A stretch of DNA of 64,000 nucleotides, from assembly GCF_026016325.1 (NCBI RefSeq), contig NZ_CP087203.1, forward strand, positions 3,844,001 through 3,908,000, given 5' to 3'. The position numbers and the translations under genes were made by a program. Shown here piece by piece: positions 39,558 to 48,493 of this stretch (the first letter of the stretch is position 1; every line of letters starts with the position of its first letter). The notes below the pieces were generated by a model, which ran no database searches, was not told where the DNA came from, and saw only the letters and a list, made by a program, of their open reading frames with translations. This DNA comes from Pseudomonas sp. B21-056. GTDB taxonomy: Bacteria; Pseudomonadota; Gammaproteobacteria; Pseudomonadales; Pseudomonadaceae.

Positions 39558-40388
39558 CTACTGATGCACGGCGAGCTGGTAAGCCGTGTATTTACGAATG
39601 TTGATCACGCCGGTGTCGAAAATCAGGTACTGGCCCTTGATCCCCAGCAGCGTGCCTTCGGCAACCGGGTCCTTGTCCAGGTTGAAGCTGACGATCTTGG
39701 CCGGGTACTGCTCAACCGGGTAGCGGATCTCGAGGGGTTCGACGTCCGCTATGGTCTGGATCGCCTGCAGGCCGAATCGTTCCTGCAACCCCTGTAATCC
39801 CTCGGCGCAGCTTTCGAACAGCGAATCGCGGATCTTCGGCAGGTCCACCGCAACCGCATCGCCCTTGAGCAAGGCGCGCCAATTGGTCTTGTCCGCCACC
39901 TGGCTGCGGAACAGGTCTTCGACGAATCCCGACTGCTGGCGGGTAGCAACCCGCAGGATCGGCAGCGCCTGGCTGGCACCCTGGTCCAGCCAGCGGGTCG
40001 GCAGTTGCGTGGCGCGGGTGATCCCGACCTTCACGCCTGAGGAGTTCGCCAGGTACACCACATGGTCGGTCATGCAGAACTGCTCGCCCCAGGCCGGCTC
40101 ACGGCAGGTGCCTGCCTCGAAATGGCAGCGTTCGGGGCTCATGATGCAGATATCGCATTGCGCCAGCTTGGTCATGCAGGGGTAGCAATAGCCCTGGCTG
40201 AAGCTGGTCTTGGTCCGGCGTCCACAGTGGCTGCAATGGATTGCGCCAAGGAACTCCAGGCGCACCGTGCTGCCGATCAACGGGTTGACCGGCACCTCGA
40301 CATCGCCCAGGCGGAAGGCATATTGAACGGTCGCCCCGTCCAGGCGCGCCGACATCTTGCTGATTGCACCGCGGCCGATCTCGATCAA
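39558..40388 (-). CDS. DUF2797 protein with Cys-rich centre, TTG start
   Basis: 276 residues, using a TTG start at 40388 that overlaps the stop of the DUF1315 gene (TTGA), giving an N-terminus M/LIEIGRGAISKMSARL. The first in-frame ATG (40355) would remove 11 conserved-looking residues; the upstream frame to 40445 lies inside the previous gene. Cysteines in IHCSHCGRRT, GYCYPCM and CDICIM, and then CHFEAGTC, suggest a zinc-ribbon-like site. A GIY-YIG-like segment (VVYLANSSGVKVGITR) is visible. Function unknown; it is regularly linked to a DUF1315 gene and pepN. Confidence 0.82.
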   Translation of the reverse strand: MIEIGRGAISKMSARLDGATVQYAFRLGDVEVPVNPLIGSTVRLEFLGAIHCSHCGRRTKTSFSQGYCYPCMTKLAQCDICIMSPERCHFEAGTCREPAWGEQFCMTDHVVYLANSSGVKVGITRATQLPTRWLDQGASQALPILRVATRQQSGFVEDLFRSQVADKTNWRALLKGDAVAVDLPKIRDSLFESCAEGLQGLQERFGLQAIQTIADVEPLEIRYPVEQYPAKIVSFNLDKDPVAEGTLLGIKGQYLIFDTGVINIRKYTAYQLAVHQ

Positions 40389-40645
40389 TGGATTGCATCC
40401 GACTTGAACAGGATGTTCGGCACTTCGATCGATTTCGACTGGCACTCCTGCGGGCCCATGTAGCCGGTGCGCTCTTCTTCAGGCAGGTTCTGGATCTCCC
40501 AGGCGATCATCGCCTGCAAGGACAGCTCGCGCTGCTCGGCGGTGAGCTTGTTGCCATCGGCCCATTTACCGATTTCCACGGCCAGCTTCAGGCTCTGGTA
40601 GATGTCGGGGGTGATGTTTTCGATCATTTGGGCAAAAGACGACAT
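40385..40645 (-). CDS. DUF1315 (YeaC-like) small protein
   Basis: An 86-residue soluble protein with a strong GGAGGT ribosome site before the ATG at 40645. It contains IEKW-like helices (IYQSLKLAVEIGKWADGNKLT, LQAMIAWE) and the conserved ending MGPQECQSK. It is coupled to DUF2797 by a 4-bp overlap, and lies 21 bp after the TPR gene, so it may be on the same transcript. Role unknown. Confidence 0.88.
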   Translation of the reverse strand: MSSFAQMIENITPDIYQSLKLAVEIGKWADGNKLTAEQRELSLQAMIAWEIQNLPEEERTGYMGPQECQSKSIEVPNILFKSDAIH

Positions 40646-40666
40646 ATTTGAACAACCTCCAATTAT

Positions 40667-41590
40667 TTAGAATTCCCTGGACAGCTTGACCTGCGCCAGC
40701 TCTTTCTCCAGGGAACGCCGGAACATCTGCGGCGCGGCAAAGGTATACGCGGCAAAACCCAGCCATAACCAATCAATGGCCTGGGCCACTTGCCCATAGC
40801 CTTGGGCCGTCAGGGTGATGACTACCACGCGATAGACCACGAACATGAGCAGCAGCACCACGGTGGCACGACTGGCACTGCGCTCGCTCATCCAACTGTT
40901 GTATCGCCACCATGCTCCCAGCCACAGACTGCTGCGGGCCTTGACGGCGGTGAGCAAATGCAGCGCGGCGCGGTCATTGGCATTTTCCTGCAAAGCCCAG
41001 ATGGCATGCTCCCGAGCGCCCTCGACGTCGCCTTCACGCAGCAGTAGATGCCCGAGCACCACCACTGCCGCGGTATTTCCCGGATCGGCCTGCAAGGCCT
41101 GCCGGGCAAACCGGTACGCCTGCTCCCGATCACCGCTGGCGCGATGAAACCGGGCCATGGCCACCAGGTTCGCTGCATCGTCAGGGGCCAGCTCCAGCGC
41201 TTTTTCCAGCGGCTCGCGGCTTTGTGCCAGGCGGCCGGTCAATTGATACAACTCGGCCAGCGTGCGGTAGTTCAGCGGGTTGATCGGCTCCATATCCAGC
41301 AACTGCGTCAGGTGTTCCTGAGCCAGCTTGAATTTGCGCAACGCAATGGCGACCTGGGTGGCTGCGTAGTGGGCCAACGGCAGTTGCGCATCGAGCGTCA
41401 GCGCCAGTTGCACCTCGCGTTTGGCCGCGTACACCCGACGCATGTTCATCAGGCAGATGGCCAACAAGGCATGGGCCTCGGCTGAATCCGGATCGTTGGC
41501 AAGCAGTTGGCGTAACGTGTCGATGGCGCCGTCATGCTGATCGGCTTGCAGGCGCTGGTAAGCCAGTTGCAGCAGATAATCGTTATTCAT
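40667..41590 (-). CDS. TPR protein with C-terminal membrane anchor (third gene of the AAA trio)
   Basis: 307 residues from the ATG at 41590 (MNNDYLLQLAYQ), sharing one base with the stop of the upstream membrane gene (TGATG). Six or so tetratricopeptide repeats span about residues 3-220 (A-LLAICLMNMRRVYAAKREV, NYRTLAELYQLTGRLAQSREP, AAVVVLGHLLLREGDVEGA). Two hydrophobic helices follow (about 245-263 and 270-285), placing the repeats on one membrane face as a protein-binding platform. It is translationally tied to the membrane protein and AAA ATPase. No known system was recognised. Confidence 0.82.
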   Translation of the reverse strand: MNNDYLLQLAYQRLQADQHDGAIDTLRQLLANDPDSAEAHALLAICLMNMRRVYAAKREVQLALTLDAQLPLAHYAATQVAIALRKFKLAQEHLTQLLDMEPINPLNYRTLAELYQLTGRLAQSREPLEKALELAPDDAANLVAMARFHRASGDREQAYRFARQALQADPGNTAAVVVLGHLLLREGDVEGAREHAIWALQENANDRAALHLLTAVKARSSLWLGAWWRYNSWMSERSASRATVVLLLMFVVYRVVVITLTAQGYGQVAQAIDWLWLGFAAYTFAAPQMFRRSLEKELAQVKLSREF

Positions 41591-42075
41591 CAACTCATCA
41601 CCAGATACCAAAGCGTGGCAGGCACCCACTTGACGACCATGCCCTTGAGCACGAACGCGCCAACCAGGACCACCGGCAAACCGAAGCGGTTCAGCACGCC
41701 GCCATAATATTGATAGATCTCAATCGTTGCGTTCTGCTGCATGAACAGCAGATAGCCGATGGCAAGCTTCCACACCACCAGGATCAGCAAGGCGTATTGG
41801 ATCTGCGCCTGACTCTGGATATAACCGGCGCCCACCCATTGCATCAGCACCCAGCCGATCACCAGGCTGCCGACCAGGCCGGCGGCGGCCAGCAACCATT
41901 CCCGCACGCGGGTCGGGCTGCCTACCGCAATGGAATTGAAGACAAACCATGGCAGGCCCAGCCAGGCACCGCCGAGCATCAACCCCAGCAACGGCCAGAA
42001 CGGCGCCACCGCCCATTTGGCAAGACTGCCGGGACGCGGTTCGTCTTCGATGCGATACCCACCGTACTGCGCCAT
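41590..42075 (-). CDS. Four-helix membrane protein of unknown function (second gene of the AAA trio)
   Basis: 161 residues from the ATG at 42075 (MAQYGGYRIEDEPRPGS). Four hydrophobic segments are seen at about residues 22-46, 59-80, 93-113 and 134-150. The start shares one base with the stop of the AAA gene and its stop shares one base with the TPR gene start, so the three products are probably made in fixed ratio. No domain name could be assigned. By context it may be the membrane partner or substrate of the AAA ATPase. Confidence 0.8.
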   Translation of the reverse strand: MAQYGGYRIEDEPRPGSLAKWAVAPFWPLLGLMLGGAWLGLPWFVFNSIAVGSPTRVREWLLAAAGLVGSLVIGWVLMQWVGAGYIQSQAQIQYALLILVVWKLAIGYLLFMQQNATIEIYQYYGGVLNRFGLPVVLVGAFVLKGMVVKWVPATLWYLVMS

Positions 42076-43424
42076 CAGCGGCCCTTCCCGTGTTTGTCGA
42101 GGAACGCCAGCACCTCGTCGTACTGATTGCCTTCGTTGGCGTAGCGTGCATAGTTGCGCGCCGTGGTCAGCCATTCCAGGGTCGTCGCCCGCACCTCTTT
42201 CAGCGCCTGTTTGAAATGCCGGTCGCAGATGGGTTGCTCGGCGGCGCTGCCAATGGACTCTTCGATCGCTTCGTCAGCCGCGGTCTCCACCAGTTCACCG
42301 AGGTCCGCGCCGGAAAAGCCCGAGGTATTTTTCGCCAGGAACGCAAAGTCGATGTCCTCGGCCACCGGGCGGCCTTGCATCATCAACCTGAGCATGTTTT
42401 CCCGAGCAGGTCGGTCAGGCGGGGGCACGAACAGCACCCGGTCAAACCGCCCCGGGCGCCTGAATGCCGAATCCACCGACCAAGGCACGTTGGTTGCGGC
42501 AAGAATCAATACACCATGGTTATCCTGGGTGAAACCGTCCATCTCAGACAGGAACTGGCTGACCAGCTTCGAAGAGGTCGAGTCCCGCGTGTTGGAACGC
42601 TTGCCGCCCAACGCCTCGACTTCGTCGAAAAACATCACCGCCGGCGCCTGGGCACGTGCCTGTTCGAACAATGCGTGCAGTTTGCGCTCGGATTCGCCGA
42701 TATACATATCAAGCACATCGGAGATAGCTACGTTGAAAAACGTCGCCTTGCACTCACCCGCCGTGGCGCGTGCCAGCATGGTCTTACCGCATCCCGGAGG
42801 TCCATAGAGCAACACGCCACCGCCGACCCGTTTGCGAAAACGCTGAAACAGGCCCGGCTTCTGGTAAGGCAGGATGATCTTTTTGTGAATGGTTTTCTTC
42901 AGTTCGTCCAGGCCGCCGATATCGTCGAAGGTCAGGACTTCCTTTTCCGGCACCAGCAGACGCTTGACCTCGCTCTGGTCGGTGTCGTCGTTGGAAATCA
43001 CCCGCAGGCGCGGACGCCCCTGTGCGGCGGAAAAGTCAGTGACGGAGACATTCAACCGGCGCCACAGCGCCATGTCTTCGAGTGCCGGATTGGCATCGAC
43101 CGCGGCGCGGTACTCAACCCGGGCCTCCTTGAGCTGCTCCAGGGCTGCGAGCGCCCTCGCCCTGAGCATCCGAGCGGCGGGCTCGTCTCCCTCAATCAAC
43201 TGAAGAGCCCGTTGTGCCTGCCCTGCCGCGATACACAATTCGGCCGCTGCCAGCTTGAGGGCCCTGGCGTCGCTCATGCGCTCGAGATCGGTTGGCAACA
43301 GTTCAAGTCCGCGCTCGTATTCATTGCGCTCGATGCTGGCTTTCACCAGCATCGTCAGCAGTGCAACGTTTCCAGGAGCAGCGAGAAGCGCGGCTTCCAG
43401 TTGGTCGAACGTCGAATCATCCAT
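42075..43424 (-). CDS. Classical AAA ATPase with N-terminal TPR-like region (first gene of the trio)
   Basis: 449 residues; the start at 43424 has GAGGA before it. Residues 1-125 form a TPR-like helical region (PGNVALLTMLVKASIERNEY, AGQAQRALQLIEG). A single AAA module of the Cdc48/Vps4/FtsH-like classical clade follows: Walker A GPPGCGKT (208-215), an aromatic pore loop MYIG (240-243), Walker B FFDE (265-268), sensor-1 N312, and arginine fingers in FRRPGRFDR (321-329). It has no protease domain and no transmembrane segment, so it is a remodelling or segregase-type ATPase, likely hexameric, attached to the membrane by its partners. Function unknown. Confidence 0.88.
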   Translation of the reverse strand: MDDSTFDQLEAALLAAPGNVALLTMLVKASIERNEYERGLELLPTDLERMSDARALKLAAAELCIAAGQAQRALQLIEGDEPAARMLRARALAALEQLKEARVEYRAAVDANPALEDMALWRRLNVSVTDFSAAQGRPRLRVISNDDTDQSEVKRLLVPEKEVLTFDDIGGLDELKKTIHKKIILPYQKPGLFQRFRKRVGGGVLLYGPPGCGKTMLARATAGECKATFFNVAISDVLDMYIGESERKLHALFEQARAQAPAVMFFDEVEALGGKRSNTRDSTSSKLVSQFLSEMDGFTQDNHGVLILAATNVPWSVDSAFRRPGRFDRVLFVPPPDRPARENMLRLMMQGRPVAEDIDFAFLAKNTSGFSGADLGELVETAADEAIEESIGSAAEQPICDRHFKQALKEVRATTLEWLTTARNYARYANEGNQYDEVLAFLDKHGKGR

Positions 43425-43477
43425 GGCAGATCCTCAAGAAAACATTCGCGGCAATCGTTGTCGACTGATCCGCCGCT

Positions 43478-43503
43478 ATCGCGAGCAAGCTCGGCTCCCA
43501 CAA
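43478..43503. repeat. Single degenerate REP
   Basis: One inverted REP (ATCGCGAGCAAGCTCGGCTC...) with an extra G in the loop-to-stem region, between the phosphatase stop and the AAA gene start. Confidence 0.85.
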
Positions 43504-43511
43504 GTGCGGGC

Positions 43512-44483
43512 TCATTTCACCACCTCCGGCCGCTCCACATCGACCCAGACGAACTTGTGCGGATCCAGCTGGGTTTCCTGGTCCAGGCGGTAGGCGGCCA
43601 GTTTGCCGTAGAGCACCGCGCTGTAGTCCAGGCAGGCCAGGTTCGAGCGGATCGGCGCGGGTTTGCCGCTGCGCCAGTAGTGGCCGACGAACAGCAGGGG
43701 CTCATCGACGCCGTAGCGCAGCAGGTTGTTCTTTTCATCCGGGGACAGCGGCGTGCGGGCCACCGGCTCGGGCAAGGCATCGGGCTGGAAGACGATGTCG
43801 CCGTAGGTTTTCGGATCGTCTTCCCAGAACTTGGTGCGGAAGAACGAACGGGTCAGGCCGTCGCCACCGGTCAGGGTCAGGCCGTGGGGCAGGCGCATGT
43901 CGGTGCCGCGCAGCAGACGGTCGAACACCGTGCAGGCGAAACTGCCCGCCTGCGCCGAGGCCTGGAGAAACGGTTCGTTGATCCGACCGTCCGGGAACAG
44001 GCCGCGCAGCGGTTCGATCAGGCCGGCATCCCAGCAGGCGTGCACGACCCGGAAGCGGCCGGCGTCGACAAACAGCGGCAGTTCGTAGAACCACTGCAGG
44101 AAATCGTGCCATTCGCCGGGATGCTGCTCGAACTGGGTCAGGGTTTCATTGAGCAGGCGGGCATGGCGCGGGGTGTGCTCACGCACATGGCGCTGGCCAC
44201 TGCCCGGCGGTGCCGGCGTGCTCCAGCCCAGGGCGTTGAACTCGTGGTTGCCCATGATGCACAACGCCTGGCCGGCCACGACCATGTCGTGGACGATATG
44301 CAATGCCTCGCGGATCCGCGGCCCACGGTCGATGATATCGCCCAGGAACACGGCCATGCGCGACGGATGTCGCCAGACCCCACCCTGCTTGTGGTAACCG
44401 AGTCGGTCCAGCAGGTGTTCCAGGGTCAGGGCGCATCCGTGCACGTCACCGATCAGATCGTAACTGCGCGCAGGATCGAGCAT
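43512..44483 (-). CDS. Metallophosphoesterase (ApaH/PrpE-like)
   Basis: 323 residues with the calcineurin-like phosphoesterase motifs GDVHG (near residue 12), GDIIDRG (about 48) and GNHE (about 78), followed by later histidine-bearing strands (VVHACWD, FVGHYW) that complete the dinuclear metal site. It resembles the PPP-like group including ApaH and PrpE; the true substrate is unknown. The ATG shares one base with the nadK stop, so it is translated after nadK. Confidence 0.88.
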   Translation of the reverse strand: MLDPARSYDLIGDVHGCALTLEHLLDRLGYHKQGGVWRHPSRMAVFLGDIIDRGPRIREALHIVHDMVVAGQALCIMGNHEFNALGWSTPAPPGSGQRHVREHTPRHARLLNETLTQFEQHPGEWHDFLQWFYELPLFVDAGRFRVVHACWDAGLIEPLRGLFPDGRINEPFLQASAQAGSFACTVFDRLLRGTDMRLPHGLTLTGGDGLTRSFFRTKFWEDDPKTYGDIVFQPDALPEPVARTPLSPDEKNNLLRYGVDEPLLFVGHYWRSGKPAPIRSNLACLDYSAVLYGKLAAYRLDQETQLDPHKFVWVDVERPEVVK

Positions 44484-45373
44484 CAGTCGCCTCTGCCCCC
44501 CAATCGACTGCCCCAGCCGAGCTTGGTCCGGCAGACTTCGTAATAATTGTGATCCAGCGGATGGATCAGGCGCAGCTTCTGCGCCTTCTTGCTGACGGTG
44601 ATGGTGTCGCCCGGCGCGCAGGTGAAATGGTTCTGGCCGTCGCAGGACACTTGCGGGTAGATCTGCATATCCTTGGACACGACGATTTTCAGCTCACTGT
44701 TGCCATCGACCACGATGGGTCGCCCAGACAAGGTATGGGGGTACATGGGCACAATCACAATAGCGTCGAGCTTGGGGTGCATGATCGGGCCACCGGCGGA
44801 GAGCGCATAGGCGGTGGAACCGGTGGGCGTGGCGACGATCAGGCCGTCGGCCTTCTGGCTGCAGACGAACTGGCCGTCGATGTACAACTCGAATTCGATC
44901 ATGCGCGTGGATTTGCCGGGGTGCAGCACCACGTCGTTGAGGGCGTCGCCCTGGCCGATGGCCTCGGCGTGACGGCGGACCTCGGCTTGCAGCAGAAAGC
45001 GGTTTTCCACCAGGTAGTGGCCGTCGAGTACCTCGGCCACCTTGGTTTCCAGCTCGTCGGGGCGGATATCGGTCAGGAAGCCGAGGCTGCCACGGTTGAT
45101 CCCCAGCACCGGGATGTTGTGCCGCGCCAGGGCCCGTGCGGCGCCCAGCAGGCTGCCGTCGCCGCCGACCACGATCACCATGTCACAGACTTCGCCGAGC
45201 ATCTTGCGCGACGAGGTTTGCAGGCCGTGGCCCGGCAGCACTTCGGCGATGGTATCTTCGAGGATCACATGCAGATGCCGCTCCAGGAGGAAACGTTTGA
45301 GGCGGCGAACGGTGTCCAGCACCTGTGAACTGCCCAGGCGACCGATGATGCCGATATTGCGAAATTGCTCCAT
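44483..45373 (-). CDS. nadK: NAD kinase
   Basis: A 296-residue ATP/polyphosphate-dependent NAD kinase that makes NADP+. The key motif is VVGGDGS near residues 69-75, with NRGSLGFLTD following, ATPTGSTAYALSAGGP in the C-terminal domain, and TLSGRPIVVDGNSELK. It is the first gene of a two-gene unit with the phosphoesterase and is divergent from the DUF1853 gene with 103 bp between starts, which should hold both promoters. Confidence 0.96.
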   Translation of the reverse strand: MEQFRNIGIIGRLGSSQVLDTVRRLKRFLLERHLHVILEDTIAEVLPGHGLQTSSRKMLGEVCDMVIVVGGDGSLLGAARALARHNIPVLGINRGSLGFLTDIRPDELETKVAEVLDGHYLVENRFLLQAEVRRHAEAIGQGDALNDVVLHPGKSTRMIEFELYIDGQFVCSQKADGLIVATPTGSTAYALSAGGPIMHPKLDAIVIVPMYPHTLSGRPIVVDGNSELKIVVSKDMQIYPQVSCDGQNHFTCAPGDTITVSKKAQKLRLIHPLDHNYYEVCRTKLGWGSRLGGRGD

Positions 45374-45476
45374 GGGGCTCCTGCGAGGGTCTGCGACGGG
45401 CGAAAAACCCGATTATGGGCGAAAGCGGCCCATAGACAAAATTCTTTAAGCCTTCCCTACAGGCTATGCTCGCAAA

Positions 45477-46442
45477 ATGATCCTGTTTCCCGAACTGCTG
45501 GACCTGCCCCGCCGCTTGCGCCATCCCGAGGTGCGCGATCTTGCGTGGGTGATATTCGCCCCGCCGATGCTCATCGACACGCCCTGGCCCCAACGCCACC
45601 CCCTGACCGGCAGCGACTGGGTGCAACACCCGCACCGGCTGGAACATTGGCTGCAGCAACTGGACCGCGACAGCTACCCGCTGCTGCACTGGCTGTCCCA
45701 GGGCCGGACCCAGCGCCTGGGCCTCTATTACGAACGGTTGTGGCAATTTGCTGTGCAGCACGCGCCGGGTATCGAACTGATCGCCGCAAACCTGCCGATC
45801 CGGCGCGAAGGCCATACCCTGGGGGAACTCGACCTGCTGCTGCGCGACAAGGACGGCATTCATCATCTGGAACTGGCAATCAAGCTGTACCTCGGGCCGC
45901 AACAGGGCGATGGCCGGGACACCGCGCAATGGCTGGGTCCGGGCTGTCATGACCGCCTCGACCGCAAACTGACCCATCTGCGGGACCATCAACTGCCGAT
46001 CTCGGCGCGCCCGGAAAGCCGTGACGCCTTGGCGGCACTGGGCATTGAACCCTCTGGCCTCGAGCTGTTTCGCTCCGAGCTCTGGCTGGGGGGCTACTTG
46101 CTCTATCCCTGGCCCGGACAGGCCGAACCGCCAAGCGGCGCGCACCCCAGACACCTGCGCGGCAGTTGGTTGCGCCAGCGGGATTGGCCGGCGTTCATCG
46201 CCCAGCGCCCGCCAGGCCGCTGGCAACCCCTGCCCCGCGCCGCCTGGTTGGCCCCGGCCCACTATCCGGCGGAGCAGACCTGGACCACCGGGCAACTGGA
46301 TGCCTGGCGACTGGCACTGGATCCGATGGCCCCGGCGCAATTGATGGTGCGCCTGAGTGAAAACGCCGGGGGTGAGTGGGAAGAAGCCGAGCGGCTGTTT
46401 CTGGTGGCGGATCCGTGGCCGGATGTGCCGGGCAATGGTTGA
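45477..46442 (+). CDS. DUF1853 family protein
   Basis: 321 residues. Conserved-looking segments are [49 protein letters not shown] and [12 protein letters not shown]; the last two (E-LDLLLRD and HLELAIK) resemble the D...ExK core of PD-(D/E)XK nuclease-like folds, so a nuclease-related fold is possible. No signal peptide. Divergent from nadK. Family recognition is from memory and function is unknown. Confidence 0.82.
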   Translation: MILFPELLDLPRRLRHPEVRDLAWVIFAPPMLIDTPWPQRHPLTGSDWVQHPHRLEHWLQQLDRDSYPLLHWLSQGRTQRLGLYYERLWQFAVQHAPGIELIAANLPIRREGHTLGELDLLLRDKDGIHHLELAIKLYLGPQQGDGRDTAQWLGPGCHDRLDRKLTHLRDHQLPISARPESRDALAALGIEPSGLELFRSELWLGGYLLYPWPGQAEPPSGAHPRHLRGSWLRQRDWPAFIAQRPPGRWQPLPRAAWLAPAHYPAEQTWTTGQLDAWRLALDPMAPAQLMVRLSENAGGEWEEAERLFLVADPWPDVPGNG

Positions 46443-46467
46443 GCTTTGCAGCGCCTCGGCGGGCTCC

Positions 46468-46560
46468 ATCGCGAGCAGGCTCGCTCCCACAATGGATCTT
46501 CAGTGAACACACATTTTGTGTTTGTCATGGATCCCCTGTGGGAGCGAGCCTGCTCGCGAT
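46468..46560. repeat. REP pair
   Basis: An inverted REP at 46468 and a forward REP ending at 46560, between the convergent DUF1853 and arsB genes. Confidence 0.93.
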
Positions 46561-46574
46561 AGCGCCACTACGGT

Positions 46575-47858
46575 CTAGAAAGACAAGCGCAAAGCCAGCG
46601 CCGCCAACGTCACCAGCAACACCGGCACCGTCAGCACCACCCCGACCTTGAAGTAATACCCCCAGCCAATCCGGATATCCTTGCGCGCCAGCACGTGCAG
46701 CCACAAAAGCGTTGCCAGACTGCCGATCGGCGTGATCTTCGGCCCCAGGTCGCTGCCGATCACGTTCGCATAGACCATCGCTTCCTTCACCGCCCCGGTG
46801 GCCTGGCTGGCATCGATGGACAACGCGCCGACCAGCACCGTCGGCAGGTTGTTCATGACCGACGAGAGCAACGCCGTCAACACCCCGGTGCCCATGGCCG
46901 CACCCCACACGCCATAACCGGCGAACGCGTCGAGCCAGCGGGCCAGGTAGTCGGTCAATCCCGCATTACGCAAGCCATAGACCACCAGGTACATACCCAG
47001 GGAAAAGATCACGATCTGCCATGGCGCTTCTTTCATGACCTTGCGCGTGGAAATCTTGTGACCGCGCGCCGCAACGGCCAGCAGCAACGCGGCGCAGACC
47101 GCCGAAATGGCGCTGATGGGAATGCCCAGGGGCTCCAGGGCAAAGCACCCCAGCAACAGAATCACCAGCACCGCCCAACCGGCGTAGAACGTAGCAGTGT
47201 CGTGGATGGCGCTCGCCGGATCGTCCAGTTGATGCGGGTCGTAATCACGGGGAATGTCGCGGCGAAAGTACCACAGCAGGATCGCCAGGCTGGCGGCCAC
47301 CGCCACCAGGTTCACCGGCACCATCACCGCCGCGTAGCGGTTGAAGCCGATGCCGAAGAAGTCCGCCGAGACGATATTCACCAGATTGGACACCACCAGC
47401 GGCAGGCTCGCGGTGTCGGCAATGAAACCGGCCCCCATCACGAAGGCCAGGGTCGCCGCCGGGGAAAAGCGCAGGGCCAGCAGCATGGAAATCACGATAG
47501 GCGTGAGGATCAGCGCCGCGCCGTCATTGGCGAACAACGCCGACACCAGGGCGCCGAGCAGCACCATGTACGCAAACAGCTTGCGCCCACTGCCCCGCCC
47601 CCACCGGGCCACGTGCAGTGCCGCCCAGGCGAAGAAACCCGCCTCGTCCAGCAACAGGCTGATGATGATCAGCGCAACGAAGGTGCCGGTGGCGTTCCAG
47701 ATGATCTGCCACACCAGCGGGATGTCGCTGATCTGCACCACCCCACTCAGCAATGCCAACAGCGCGCCAAACGTCGCGCTCCAGCCGACGCCGAGCCCTT
47801 TGGGTTGCCAGATCACCAGGGTAATGGTCAGGAGGAAAATCAATGACGCGACGAGCAT
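46575..47858 (-). CDS. arsB: Arsenite efflux permease
   Basis: A 427-residue ArsB-type arsenite/antimonite exporter with about twelve hydrophobic segments. The start [22 protein letters not shown], the [14 protein letters not shown] segment and [16 protein letters not shown] with the following [22 protein letters not shown] are the family hallmarks. The ATG at 47858 is preceded by AAGG at 10 bp. It lies 34 bp downstream of arsR, same strand. No arsC, arsA or arsH is in the neighbourhood, so arsenate reduction must be supplied elsewhere. Confidence 0.95.
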   Translation of the reverse strand: MLVASLIFLLTITLVIWQPKGLGVGWSATFGALLALLSGVVQISDIPLVWQIIWNATGTFVALIIISLLLDEAGFFAWAALHVARWGRGSGRKLFAYMVLLGALVSALFANDGAALILTPIVISMLLALRFSPAATLAFVMGAGFIADTASLPLVVSNLVNIVSADFFGIGFNRYAAVMVPVNLVAVAASLAILLWYFRRDIPRDYDPHQLDDPASAIHDTATFYAGWAVLVILLLGCFALEPLGIPISAISAVCAALLLAVAARGHKISTRKVMKEAPWQIVIFSLGMYLVVYGLRNAGLTDYLARWLDAFAGYGVWGAAMGTGVLTALLSSVMNNLPTVLVGALSIDASQATGAVKEAMVYANVIGSDLGPKITPIGSLATLLWLHVLARKDIRIGWGYYFKVGVVLTVPVLLVTLAALALRLSF

Positions 47859-47892
47859 GCACTACAGCCTTGCAGGAGGGATTGAAAAGACA

Positions 47893-48243
47893 TCAGCAGC
47901 AACGCGCCACCGGACGATCAGTCATCGCGCCCAGACGCGCCACGTCCGCCGCCAGCCAGACCGCATTGGCCGCCAACGCCTGCTCCAGCAACGTGCTGAT
48001 CCAGGCAGGCAATTGTGGGTGCAGACGGTAGTAGACCCACTGCCCCTGCCGCCGATCACTGAGCAGGTCGGCATGCCGCAACTGCGCCAGGTGCCGGGAG
48101 ATTTTCGGCTGGCTCAGGTCCAGCGCGGCGGTGAGCTCACAGACACACAACTCCCCCTCACGGGCCACCAACAGCGCAATGCGGGTTCGGGTGTCGTCGG
48201 CCAGGGCCTTGAAGACATCGACGGGATTGTGGGGATTGGGCAT
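47893..48243 (-). CDS. arsR: ArsR-family metalloregulator
   Basis: A 116-residue winged-helix repressor from the ATG at 48243 (MPNPHNPVDVFKALADDTR). The As(III) site is ELCVCEL, with the cysteine pair at residues 32 and 34 preceding the recognition helix DLSQPKISRHLAQL; extra cysteines end the protein (VARCC). It should dissociate from the operator at 48274-48297 when arsenite binds, freeing arsRB. A longer in-frame start at 48321 would cover the operator and is rejected. Confidence 0.94.
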   Translation of the reverse strand: MPNPHNPVDVFKALADDTRTRIALLVAREGELCVCELTAALDLSQPKISRHLAQLRHADLLSDRRQGQWVYYRLHPQLPAWISTLLEQALAANAVWLAADVARLGAMTDRPVARCC

Positions 48244-48273
48244 GACGGAAAAAGGTCTGGGTAAGCGAAGGAC

Positions 48274-48297
48274 GAATATATGGAAACCCGAATATTC
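48274..48297. promoter_or_regulatory. Candidate ArsR operator
   Basis: Inverted repeat GAATAT-N12-ATATTC, 31 bp upstream of the arsR start, in an AT-rich segment. The spacing suits an ArsR dimer. No clear -35/-10 pair was fixed. Confidence 0.6.
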
Positions 48298-48328
48298 AGT
48301 AAAGCAGCGATTGTGTTGCAAGCCCCCT

Positions 48329-48461
48329 TGTGGCGAGGGGATTTATCCCCGCTGGGGTGCGAAGCAGCCCCCATAAGAGTTCACTCAATCTGCCTGAAAC
48401 ACCGCGTTGCCTGGTTTCAGGGCTGCTTCGCAGCCCAGCGGGGATAAATCCCCTCGCCACA
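48329..48461. repeat. Palindromic repeat, TGTGGCGAGGGGATTTAT family (standard copy)
   Basis: 133 bp with matching ends TGTGGCGAGGGGATTTATCC and its complement and inner arms GCTGGGGTGCGAAGCAGCCC / GGGCTGCTTCGCAGCCCAGC, able to form one long cruciform. It lies between arsR and the flavin reductase gene. Confidence 0.92.
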
Positions 48462-48493
48462 GAGGAAGTTGTTTGCCTAAGGTGTCAGGGACA

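Noticed and set aside
36422..39604. A 1,060-codon open frame on the plus strand through the repeat array and pepN
   Set aside because: It is the reverse of pepN, which has the GAMEN and HExxH motifs; its first part simply reads the 218-bp repeats.
41949..44543. An 864-codon plus-strand open frame opposite the AAA and phosphatase genes
   Set aside because: It spans two unrelated real genes on the other strand and has no family features.
46471..48493. The flavin reductase as arsH of the arsenic operon
   Set aside because: It is shorter than ArsH, resembles ChrR/YieF, and is separated from arsR by a long palindrome.
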